Assembly (NCBI GenBank): GCA_017654935.2
Contig: CM065700.1
Span: forward strand, 44,325,931 to 44,389,930
Length of the DNA stretch: 64,000 nt
Reading direction: 5' to 3'
Origin: Phymorhynchus buccinoides
Lineage: Eukaryota > Mollusca > Gastropoda > Neogastropoda > Raphitomidae
Of this stretch, positions 55,426-64,000 are shown one piece after another; position 1 is the stretch's first letter; each line of letters starts with the position of its first letter. The notes beneath the pieces were generated by a model that made no database searches, was not told where the DNA came from, and saw only the letters and a list, made by a program, of their open reading frames with translations. The position numbers and the translations under genes are program-made.

Positions 55426-56150
55426 TTCTGCCTTTCCTCAATCTGCTGCAGCGTTCGTCGCACTGTGCCGGGCATCAGGTGAATGTCCTCCTTCTCGTAC
55501 ACAGACCTGGCCAGCTCCTCCGTATCCATACTCTCCTCTTGGTTATCTCCCGCCACGGCTGCCTCCCCTTCCATCGGCGCTGAATCGCCCGCCCCTGCCG
55601 CACATTCACCCTCGGCAACGCTCGACGACGCCCCCGTTGCAACATCCACCTGATCTTCACCGCCCTTCGTCTCTTCCAACTCCATCACAGTTTGCTCAGA
55701 ACCTTCCGCCGCCATCATCATCACCGCAGACGGAGAGGCGCCGTTCGCTTCCGACGGTTTCGACGCCGCGCTCTCCGACTCCTGTTGCTGCTCTCCCGGG
55801 CAGAATCCCTCGCGGAGGTTCCGGACCTTGCCCGGGTTCCACGGAATCTGTTCGCGGTTGTAGTACTGCTGGATCCCCAGATCAGGCGTGGTGGATTTTT
55901 GGTCCGGCGGAGCACCTCCACCGTTTCCCCCTCCCCCTCCTACTGCTGCCGCTGACCCGAGGTCTTCTCCCTCTTTCTGTTGGGGTTGGTGGTCTGGTTG
56001 GTGTTTGGGCGAAGAACACATTTCCATGTCTGTTTCGGTGGCTGCCACGAACGTGATAGCGTCAGTGGGGGTGTCTTCTTCTCTCTCTTGCTCGCCCTCC
56101 TCTCTGACTGCTCCGCTGTCTGCGGTTTTCTCCTGGGACCATTCCTTGAC
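55426..56150 (-). CDS. ssh: Slingshot phosphatase, C-terminal tail exon 2
   Basis: This 725-bp exon has acceptor CTGATTCAG and donor CAGAA|GTAAGT. It begins VKEWSQEKTADSG in phase 0. Two copies of a Slingshot-like motif are visible: EQIPWNPGKVRNLREGF and DIHLMPGTVRRTLQQIEE. The IPW-x-PG-x-V wording is characteristic of Slingshot tails and is the best evidence for this exon. The rest is acidic and Ala/Gly/Ser-rich low-complexity sequence. Two bases remain at the end, which the next exon completes (AA|A, Lys). Confidence 0.82.
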
Positions 56151-56503
56151 CTGAATCAGTGAACGAAATTATCAGTTCATTTTGTCATGTGATTTGTGTG
56201 TATACATGGGTGCTCCTGGGAAATTTCAAAAATCCTGCAAGGCAGGGGTCCAGGGGTCGCCCAGTTAACAACTTGACTTAAACAATCCTTAAAATATAAA
56301 GTTCCTGAAAAATATCCTAAAAATATAAAAAAAACTTTATAAACAGCAAATTCGTTGCTTTTCAAACTCTCATAATCCGGCTACACCGGCTCCAGGCAAT
56401 ACAAAAATTGGGGAAGGTCCCCAAAGGCCAACCAATCCCATTGACTGCAGCACTGAAAACCAGTACTAATGCCCCCTAGTTTGATAGTCTTCCACAAAAT
56501 AAC

Positions 56504-57151
56504 TACCATATTTTACTGACTGTAAAAAGTGTAAGGCGATACTTTTTCCCAGACTGAGACTCCTGCGCCTTATAATATGACTAACAACATAGCAAGAAAG
56601 TATGTAATAGCAAACTCTGAATTTTATGCAAATTTTGGGGAGTGCGCCTTTTAATAAGGTGTGCCTAAAGCCGGAATTCCATACGCGTGATTTTAAAGAC
56701 GAAAATCAATGGCGATAATCGCTCAATTAAATTTTATCGCCACCAACGATAAGTCATTCTGTACACCCATAGGCGCGATAATCGCGAGCAGTTAGTCGAA
56801 AATCGCTCACAATTTTATTTTATCGCTTGGTGAAGCGAAAAAATATTGTTGTCTCCGTCGAAAATAGTCTGAAAGTGGGCGGAGCTAAAACACCACGCCA
56901 TTTTTCCACCAGCGTGGCTTCCAAAAGCGTGGAGAAACTTGTGGTACTGGTGAAAAACGTTGCTTGCAGTTCCCGTAGGCGCGATCGTGATTTTTAGCGC
57001 GATGTTTAAATAGTGCCATCGAAAATCGCCGGCAATTTTAACGTCAATGGAATTGCAAGCAACTTTTTTCATCTGTCAAATGTCGCGGACGATTTAAGCC
57101 AGTGAAAATAGCGCATATGAATTCCAGCTTTATAGTTCGAAAAATACGACC
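56504..57151 (+). mobile_element. family T MITE with nested TIR element
   Basis: TACCATATTTTACTGACTGT to TTATAGTTCGAAAAATACGA. The inner element, about 56670-57129, has AAAGCCGGAATTCCATACGC and GCATATGAATTCCAGCTTTA as ends and several GCGATAATCGC motifs. Confidence 0.7.
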
Positions 57152-57211
57152 AGTATCAGAATCTTTACAAAGTGTAAGGCGGATGCTAAAATGAAAGAAG
57201 ATCCTTTCCTT

Positions 57212-58819
57212 TACAGTGGAACCTCCCTTATAAGACTCCTCCCTTATAAGACCTCCCATTAGACTCCTCCCTTATAAGACTCCTCCCTTATAAGACTCCT
57301 CCCTTATAAGACTCCTCCCTTATAAGACTCCTCTCTTATAAGACTCCTCCCTTATAAGACTCCTCCCTTATAAGACTCCTCCCTTATAAGACCTCCCATT
57401 AGACTCCTCCCTTATAAGACTCCTCCCTTATAAGACCTCCCATTAGACTCCTCCCATTATACGACTCCTCCCATTATACGACCTCCCATTAGACTCCTCC
57501 CTTATAAGACCTCCCATTATACGACTCCTCCCTTATAAGACTCCTCCCATTATGCGACTCCTCCCTTATAAGACCTCCCATTATACGACTCCTCCCTTAT
57601 AAGACCTCCCATTATACGACTCCTCCCTTATAAGACTCCTCCCATTATACGACTCCTCCCTTATAAGACCTCCCATTATACGACTCCTCCCTTATAAGAC
57701 CTCCCATTAGACTCCTCCCTTATAAGACTCCTCCCTTATAAGACTCCTCCCTTATAAGACTCCTCCCTTATAAGACCTCCCTCCTCTCTTATAAGACTCC
57801 TCCCTTATAAGACTCCTCCCTTATAAGACTCCTCCCTTATAAGACCTCCCATTATAAGACTCCTCCCTTATAAGACTCCTCCCTTATAAGACCTCCCATT
57901 AGACTCCTCCCATTATACGACTCCTCCCTTATAAGACTCCTCCCATTATGCGACTCCTCCCTTATAAGACCTCCCATTATACGACTCCTCCCTTATAAGA
58001 CCTCCCATTATATGACTCCTCCCTTATAAGACTCCTCCCATTATACGACTCCTCCCTTATAAGACCTCCCATTATACGACTCCTCCCTTATAAGACCTCC
58101 CATTATACGACTCCTCCCTTTTATAAGACTCCTCCCATTATACGACTCCTCCCTTATAAGACCTCCCATTATACGACTCCTCCCTTATAAGACCTCCCAT
58201 TAGACTCCTCCCTTATAAGACTCCCATTATACGACTCCTCCCTTATAAGACCTCCCATTATACGACTCCTCCCTTATAAGACCTCCCATTAGACTCCTCC
58301 CTTATAAGACCTCCCATTAGACTCCTCCCTTATAAGACTCCCATTATACGACTCCTCCCTTATAAGACCTCCCATTATAAGACTCCCTCCAAAATTGCCC
58401 TTCTGTGTAAGTATTAAAATTACCTCCCTTATAAGACCCCTCCCTTATAAGACCTTCAAAACTCATGATGAAAATCCGTTTAACATCCTCTGGTTTGAAA
58501 CAGACACATATGGGACATTAGTAGATATAAAGATGCGGGAACGATCCTGGAGGCAATGCCCGGAGGCAGTGCAACTCCAGGAAAGTCCCGAATTTCTAAC
58601 AATACAAGATGTATAATTGTATATCAAAAATCATCCAAAATGAGGTCTTATAAGGGAGGTAATTTTAATACTTACCTCCCTATTAGACCTTCAAAAATAA
58701 TCCAAAATGAGGTCTTATAAGGGAGGGGTCTTATAAGGGAGGTAATGTTAATACTTACCTCCCTTTAAGACCTTCAAAAATCATCCAAAATGAGGTCTTA
58801 TAAGGGAGGTTGCACTGTA
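57212..58819. mobile_element. pogo-like MITE (family G), copy 5, expanded to 1.6 kb
   Basis: CAGTGGAACCTCCCTTATAA at the left, TAAGGGAGGTTGCACTG at the right, TA at both edges. Between about 57235 and 58390 the CTCCCTTATAAGAC-type subterminal motif is amplified into dozens of 14-35-bp units (ACTCCTCCCTTATAAGAC, CTCCCATTATACG). The right-hand core (TCATCCAAAATGAGGTCTTA) is repeated three times. Confidence 0.83.
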
Positions 58820-58982
58820 CCTCCATAGCTTCAAGAGTGGCGGTGCCATAGCCGATGAGGTTTATCCGAGGCGTGGTTACTGCTGCACATATCTGTATTT
58901 TAAAAAAAGATCGGGACTGTACTGGATAAGCACTGCCTCCGGGTATTGCCTCCAGTATTGTTCCCACCATCTTTATATTTAC

Positions 58983-59033
58983 AAATGCCCCACATGGCTG
59001 AAAGGCTGAAGAGGGCGTAAAACCCTATTTTCA
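58983..59033 (-). repeat. single unit of the 61-bp repeat at a Slingshot splice donor
   Basis: ATGCCCCACATGGCTGAAAG, GCTGAAGAGGGCGTAAAACC and CTATTTT match the 61-bp unit of 8961-9816. It lies 5 bp into the intron after the donor at 59039. Confidence 0.8.
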
Positions 59034-59038
59034 TTCAC

Positions 59039-59352
59039 CTCCATAGCTTCAGGGTCTGTCGTGGACTCCCCGGGGTCCTCCAGCTTGATCCAGGACGTGT
59101 CAGACTTGATTCGGGATGTGCAACCCGCCCCGCACGCCTCGGCAGCACTCACAGCCAGGCTCTGGGCGTTGCTGCTGCTGCTGCCGTCGGGCCTGGTGGA
59201 GGGGACGCGAAGGGTGAGTGCGGAGGGGGTGGGGGGCTGGTCGGTGACGGGGGAGGGCATGTCCGGCAGGGACTCCTCCATGGAGTCCGCGCTGCGAGAG
59301 TCCGTCTCCATGTCGGGCTCCATGCCGGAGTAGTTGTGGTCCATGCTTTTGC
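59039..59352 (-). CDS. ssh: Slingshot phosphatase, C-terminal tail exon 1
   Basis: This 314-bp exon has acceptor GTCGGCAG and donor ATGGAG|GTGAAT. Its two leading bases complete an Arg codon (LLR-KSMDHNY). It is low-complexity Ser/Pro/Asp-rich sequence (GMEPDMETD, SMEESLPDMPSP) without a folded domain, as expected of the long regulatory tail of Slingshot, which in other animals carries phosphorylation and 14-3-3 sites. The call rests on unbroken phase with the exons on both sides. The exon end (15 bp over the donor) is repeated in the intron at about 58818-58833. Confidence 0.78.
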
Positions 59353-59477
59353 CTGCCGACACGGGGAAAAAACCCAGCAAGGGGAACAAAGTCATTAACC
59401 CTCAAGCTCTTCGAATGGAGGCACGGGGCATCCACCCACTGCCGGGACTATAAGAACATTCCTACAACAACACAAAT

Positions 59478-59850
59478 GTAGAGTGGCACAGAGGTAACGC
59501 ATTCGCCTTGTGTCAAGAAAACCAGAGTTCAAACCTGGGTACAGGGGATTTTTCCTCTCACTTTGCACTAGGTCTGAACGTGGAGTCTATCGGATGAGAC
59601 GATAAACCGAGGTCCCGTGTGCCCATGCACTTAGCACACATTAAACCCAGTGGCAACGAAAAAGTTGTCATTTTGGTCAAAATTGAACCTCCCACACCCC
59701 ACACCCACCCTTTCTTTAGTCATCAGTCACACAAAAATTGCATGCAAAAAAAATAAAATTGGGTGGCGCGCCTCTGGCTGCGAAGCGCTCCCAAGGTGGG
59801 AGCAACCCGAATTTCACAGAGACAATAAAGTGCCTAATGCGTAATATAAA
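59478..59850 (+). mobile_element. tRNA-SINE family S, copy 5, full length
   Basis: Head AGAGTGGCACAGAGGTAACG with GAGTTCAAACCTGGGTAC (B box), then the body (GGATGAGACGATAAACCGAG, GCACTTAGCACAC, CATCAGTCACACAAAAATTG) and an ACAATAAAGTGCCTAATGCG tail. It sits between two Slingshot exons, 20 bp from the donor of the upstream exon. Confidence 0.88.
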
Positions 59851-59870
59851 AAAATACTATAGATACTTAC

Positions 59871-60049
59871 GCAACAGTATTTCTTCCTCCGGGGACAGTC
59901 GTTGCACGTGGGGGCCCGTGATCTCGGACCCAGACATCATGCGGAAGAGACTGTCGCCTAGAAACACGCCCTGCTGCCCCCCCTCACTCCCCTCCTCCAC
60001 AGCCTCCATGTCATGCTCCGACTTGGAGCGGAAGATGTCTCGCTTGTTG
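59871..60049 (-). CDS. ssh: Slingshot phosphatase, exon just after the phosphatase domain
   Basis: The acceptor is TTTTCCTATCCAG and the donor TTGC|GTAAGTAT, a strong consensus. The exon reads SNKRDIFRSKSEHD, which continues the preceding GILNA in frame. An RSKSE(H/T)(D/N) motif at this place is familiar from invertebrate Slingshot proteins. An acidic stretch and a QRLSPEEEILLR end follow. It is 179 bp and leaves one base for the next exon. The 3.3-kb intron separating it from the catalytic exon contains the exon-derived array, a MITE with nested insertion, and an L2-type fragment. Confidence 0.85.
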
Positions 60050-60240
60050 CTGGATAGGAAAACAGAAAGAAAGAAACAAAACGCTCGTAATAAGCCAGAG
60101 AAAACATATTTGATTAAACCTTTCATCGCCAGCCATATTTCAGCCAAACATTTCCATTAAATTGACCTGGGTAGAGAACAAAATCCATCTGCAGTACTGG
60201 GGATTCTTCTGTGACATCTATAAAATAAGGTCTACCCTTA

Positions 60241-60567
60241 ATAATAATAATAATAATAAATAACATTTATAGAGCGCCCTTTCTCTCTTGAGCTCACGGC
60301 GCTTCACAATTGTTTAAATAAGTACATAAATCATAAATAAGCTACTACAATATCAACTATCACAAACATTCACACAGCCACAACACGCACGCACGCACAC
60401 GCCCACACCCACATACGCGCGCACACCCACCCACCCACAATGTGGGGGACATCATTTTAAGGCAGGAAACAGGACAGGGAAGAAATCAGAGGTATTGCCG
60501 GAAGAGGTGAGTTTTAAGAGCGGTTTTGAAAGACTGGAAAGATTTAGCAGAACGAAGTTCATATTAC
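60241..60567 (-). mobile_element. L2/CR1-type LINE 3' end, inserted in family P copy 8
   Basis: On the - strand: RSAKSFQSFKTALKTHLFRQ then YL and a stop, a (GTGT)-rich 3' UTR, and GAAGCGCCGTGAGCTCAAGA...GCGCTCTATAAATG with a (TTA)n tail. It is the extreme C-terminus and tail of an element like that at 41890. Confidence 0.78.
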
Positions 60568-60636
60568 CTCCCAAAACAAAGACAATAGGGTCTTTGGATA
60601 ATAAGACCCCAATTTGATGCCTTTTAGTGACATAGG

Positions 60637-60840
60637 TAGACCTGTTTACCCCCTACACAAGTCTCGAGTAGTCTGGACAGCTGAAATGAGTAGTTTGGGC
60701 TAAAAATGTGTAGTTTTATTCATTAAACCACCAAACAAAGTTCACTGAAAATGAGTAGAGCATTATTTTCAATTTTGAAGAGTAGTAGAGGTCCAAATTG
60801 AGTAGAATACTACTTGAAAAGAGTAGAGTAAACAGGTCTG
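60637..60840. mobile_element. small TIR element (AGACCTGTTTAC ends), copy 2
   Basis: TAGACCTGTTTACC at the left and GTAAACAGGTCTG at the right, flanked by an ATAGG direct repeat; the uninterrupted family P sequence (GACATAGGTGTT) gives the empty site. Confidence 0.8.
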
Positions 60841-61278
60841 ATAGGTGTTAAATCACTGTGGTGCTAAAATGCGACTTTGGCGGTGAAAGGGCTAACCCCT
60901 TCGCTTCCTCCAAAGTCGGAGTGTGGCTGCCCGCGTGGTCGGGGTAATCAAAGACGGTCACGCACGTAATGTTCTCATCCCTAGCTGATGCATTTGTGCC
61001 GTAGTGTTCAATTTGCTTTGGCTGTTGGGATGATCCCGGGAGTCTTTAAGCCAGGGTACGACAACAACAACCCCTTCACTGCCACTAGAGGAAAACTGAA
61101 TTTAAAAAAAAAACGACCAAAGTTCAGTTTCTGGTAAAATTGTTTTAAAAAAAGAAATCAATGTGAAACTGAAAGAGTTGCACCCATGCATACACATGCA
61201 TGCAATCCCTAGAAACCTCTCTCTCTCCCCTCTTCCCAAGCCCACTCTCATGCAAACCCCCTAGTAGCCCATTTGTTT

Positions 61279-61638
61279 TACCCTATTTTACGGACTATAA
61301 GGCGATACTTTTTCCACCAGACTGAGACCCCTGCGCCTTGTAATGTGACTGATAAAATAGTAAGAAAATAAGAGTAACAAAATTTTAATTTTTGGGGGGT
61401 GCGCCTGATAATCAGGTGTGCCTTAGGCCATGTACACATATAAGCGGATATTCCATGCGGAAACCCGTGCGCAATCCATAAATAAGTGAAACAAAGAAGG
61501 GAAAAGATTTGCGCACGTGTCCGAATTTCCCCATCATGCGTAAACTTTTATTCTTCTTTCTTACACTTATTTAGGGTTTTCCGTACGGAACTTACGCGTC
61601 TAATGTGAACCCGGCCTAATAGTCCATAAACTATGGTA
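61279..61638 (+). mobile_element. family T MITE with nested insertion
   Basis: CCTATTTTACGGACTATAAG to AGTCCATAAACTATGG, TA flanks. The inner insertion, about 61433-61620, has GGCCATGTACACATATAAGC and AATGTGAACCCGGCC as ends. Its right end directly abuts the first unit of the exon-derived array. Confidence 0.72.
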
Positions 61639-61641
61639 CTT

Positions 61642-63385
61642 TATCCATTACCTTGTGTTCAGAATGCCTTCGTAGGTCCTCAGCTGCTCCATGAAGATGG
61701 TACTTTATCCATTTACCTTGCGTTCAGAATGCCTTCGTAGGTCCTCCGCTGCTCCATGAAGATGGCACTTTATCATTTACCTTGCGTTCAGAATGCCTTC
61801 GTAGGTCCTCAGCTGCTCCATGAAGATGGTACTTTATCCATTTACCTTGCATTCAGAATGCCTTCGTAGGTCCTCCGCTGCTCCATGAAGATGGTACTTT
61901 ATCCATTTACCTTGCATTCAGAATGCCTTCGTAGGTCCTCAGCTGCTCCATGAAGATGGTACTTTATCATTTACCTTGCGTTCAGAATCCCTTTGTAGGT
62001 CCTCAGCTGCTCCATGAAGATGGTACTTCATCATTTACCTTGCGTTCAGAATGCCTTCGTAGGTCCTCAGCTGCTCCATGAAGATGGTACTTCATCATTT
62101 ACCTTGCGTTCAGAATGCCTTCGTAGGTCCTCAGCTGCTCCATGAAGATGTTACTTCATCATTTACCTTGCATTCAGAATGCCTTTGTAGGTCCTCCGCT
62201 GCTCCATGAAGATGGTACTTTATCCATTTACCTTGCATTCAGAATCCCTTCGTAGGTCCTCAGCTGCTCCATGAAGATGGTACTTTATCCATTTACCTTG
62301 CATTCAGAATGCCTTCGTAGGTCCTCAGCTGCTCCATGAAGATGTTACTTCATCATTTACCTTGCTTTCAGAATGCCTTCGTAGGTCCTCAGCTGCTCCA
62401 TGAAGATGGTACTTTATCATTTACCTTGCGTTCAGAATGCCTTTGTAGGTCCTCAGCTGCTCCATGAAGATGGTACTTTATCCATTTACCTTGCGTTCAG
62501 AATGCCTTCGTAGGTCCTCAGCTGCTCCATGAAGATGGTACTTCATCATTTACCTTGCGTTCAGAATCCCTTTGTAGGTCCTCAGCTGCTCCATGAAGAT
62601 GGTACTTCATCATTTACCTTGCGTTCAGAATGCCTTCGTAGGTCCTCAGCTGCTCCATGAAGATGGTACTTCATCATTTACCTTGCGTTCAGAATCCCTT
62701 TGTAGGTCCTCAGCTGCTCCATGAAGATGGTACTTCATCATTTACCTTGTGTTCAGAATGCCTTCGTAGGTCCTCAGCTGCTCCATGAAGATGGTACTTT
62801 ATCATTTACCTTGCGTTCAGAATCCCTTTGTAGGTCCTCAGCTGCTCCATGAAGATGGTACTTCATCATTTACCTTGTGTTCAGAATGCCTTCGTAGGTC
62901 CTCAGCTGCTCCATGAAGATGGTACTTTATCATTTACCTTGCGTTCAGAATCCCTTTGTAGGTCCTCAGCTGCTCCATGAAGATGGTACTTCATCATTTA
63001 CCTTGTGTTCAGAATGCCTTCGTAGGTCCTCAGCTGCTCCATGAAGATGGTACTTTATCATTTACCTTGCGTTCAGAATGCCTTCGTAGGTCCTCCGCTG
63101 CTCCATGAAGATGGTACTTTATCATTTACCTTGCATTCAGAATCCCTTTGTAGGTCCTCAGCTGCTCCATGAAGATGGTACTTTATCATTTACCTTGCAT
63201 TCAGAATCCCTTTGTAGGTCCTCAGCTGCTCCATGAAGATGGTACTTCATCATTTACCTTGCATTCAGAATGCCTTCGTAGGTCCTCCGCTGCTCCATGA
63301 AGATGGTACTTTATCATTTACCTTGCATTCAGAATCCCTTTGTAGGTCCTCAGCTGCTCCATGAAGATGGTACTTTATCATTTAC
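61642..63385 (-). repeat. 64-bp array of Slingshot exon end plus splice donor (27 units)
   Basis: Each unit, read on the Slingshot strand, is 44 bp of the exon end (TTCATGGAGCAGCTGAGGAC, CTACGAAGGCATTCTGAACG, CAAG) followed by 20 bp of intron (GTAAATGATAAAGTACCATC). The genuine exon at 63386-63586 supplies a 28th copy of the 44-bp segment. Variants GGCATTC/GGGATTC and CGAAG/CAAAG alternate through the middle, indicating 128-bp dimer duplication. Every unit keeps a GT donor but has no acceptor. Confidence 0.97.
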
Positions 63386-63586
63386 CTTGCATTCAGAATG
63401 CCTTCGTAGGTCCTCAGCTGCTCCATGAAGCCCTTGTTGGGTCGCACACAGCTGCGCCTCTCCTTGACAAACTGGAAGGCCTTGTCCAGCGGCCACCGCT
63501 TCTCCTTCATGATGTAGGCCACCACCGTGGAGGCTGAGCGGCTGATGCCCATCTTGCAGTGCACCAGCACCTTGGAGTCGTGCTTC
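63386..63586 (-). CDS. ssh: Slingshot phosphatase, exon with the catalytic Cys loop (5' exons outside window)
   Basis: Slingshot phosphatases dephosphorylate and reactivate ADF/cofilin and so promote actin filament turnover. This 67-codon exon encodes the second half of the dual-specificity phosphatase domain: VLVHCKMGISRSAST holds the HCxxGxxR phosphate-binding loop (Cys nucleophile and Arg), followed by AYIMKEKRWPLDKA and RPNKGFMEQLRTYEGILNA, the Slingshot wording of the final helices. The general-acid Asp and the N-terminal SSH-specific domains would lie in exons beyond the right edge. The acceptor is CTTGGCAG|G and the donor GCAAG|GTAAAT. The last 44 bases plus the donor are the parent of the 64-bp array directly downstream. 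The splice phase to 60049 is consistent (AG|C, Ser). Confidence 0.9.
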
Positions 63587-64000
63587 CTGCCAAGGAAAGG
63601 AAGAGAAAAAACAATGATGCACCCAGGCACAAACCCATGCATGCGCAAAACACTTACACACACACGCAGACACACATGTGAGCACACGCCCGCGCACACA
63701 CACAGATGAATCAACACCATTGTCTCTACCCAGTATCCTAAACAATTATTCCATTCTTGATTCAGTTTGTAAATGTTTATTAAGTAGTTCACTTAATATT
63801 CATCTTTAACCTTGTTCATTGTTCGGTTATATTCTTTAAGTGTACGTTTAATATTTTAATGAGGTGGGGGGTGGAGGGAGTTATGATTAAGCCTGCATAG
63901 CTATCCTGTTACTTACTTTAACGCTTAAACACACTCACAGGCACATCCACACACACTCACCACACCAACATCACAACACAATATAAGTTTGTCTGAATCA
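63587..64000 (-). other. Slingshot intron upstream of the catalytic exon
   Basis: (CA)-rich and AT-rich sequence to the window edge; no further Slingshot exon is recognised. Confidence 0.65.

Larger units (their letters stand above)
56151..59038 (-). other. Slingshot intron
   Basis: It contains a family H fragment (about 56203-56300), a family T element with a nested TIR element, and the 1.6-kb expanded family G element. A pair of inverted segments lies at about 58540-58580 and 58925-58975 (GGAGGCAATGCCCGGAGGCA and its complement). No exon is seen. Confidence 0.7.
60114..60895 (+). mobile_element. piggyBac-like MITE (family P), copy 8, twice interrupted
   Basis: TTAAACCTTTCATCGCCAGC at the left and GGCGGTGAAAGGGCTAA at the right. 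The core is broken by an L2/CR1-type 3' fragment at about 60241-60567 and by a small TIR element at 60637-60840; removing both gives a normal element of about 245 bp. Confidence 0.8.
60050..63385 (-). other. Slingshot intron after the catalytic exon
   Basis: From right to left: exon-derived 64-bp array, family T element with nested insertion, family H fragment, inverted copy of the 31-kb insertion sequence, and family P copy 8 with its two insertions. No exon is seen. Confidence 0.75.

Noticed and set aside
63350..63745. Overlapping - strand ORF in another frame over the catalytic exon
   Set aside because: The competing frame at 63386-63586 carries the phosphatase active site and correct splice phases.

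Overview
The window looks like nuclear DNA of an invertebrate, most likely a mollusc (marine gastropod-like; the phylum is inferred from overall character, not proven). The reasons are intron-split animal genes with GT/AG splice sites, very long low-complexity introns, and dense MITE, tRNA-SINE and LINE content. There is no bacterial gene organisation, operon or CRISPR.

Two host genes are present, both incomplete and convergent. On the + strand, positions 1-14995 hold the last four coding exons of a RIM-binding protein (RIM-BP). They carry the second SH3 domain, the third SH3 domain split over two exons, and a basic C-terminal tail. On the - strand, positions 63586-47211 hold six exons of a Slingshot cofilin phosphatase, from the second half of the dual-specificity phosphatase domain (HCKMGISRS active site) to the stop codon. 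All splice phases agree across every junction in both genes. The two genes are unrelated in pathway: presynaptic scaffold versus actin-turnover phosphatase.

Region by region: 621-14830, RIM-BP introns with a (CT)n block, MITEs, a SINE, a 61-bp array and a 2.6-kb array of about 43-bp units; 14996-35000, RIM-BP 3' flank with degenerate repeats, poly-G, a 42-bp array, a LINE fragment with a 55-bp array, a three-level MITE nest and a Tc1-like transposase relic with a 67-bp array; 35000-47200, Slingshot 3' flank with an open L2/CR1-type reverse transcriptase fragment and a roughly 70-bp array derived from the Slingshot stop-codon region; 48818-63385, Slingshot introns with SINEs, another CR1-like relic carrying a 47-bp array, a 1.6-kb expanded pogo-like MITE, and a 27-copy array of the end of a Slingshot exon plus its splice donor.

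The most unusual property is that minisatellites here have traceable parents. At least eight arrays with units of about 43-72 bp are tandem amplifications of recognisable pre-existing sequence: a host exon end with its 5' splice site, a host stop codon, three transposon coding segments and several MITE ends. No previously undescribed cellular system (defence, biosynthetic or otherwise) was seen; the repeat-seeding behaviour and the decoy-splice-donor array are the observations most worth following.
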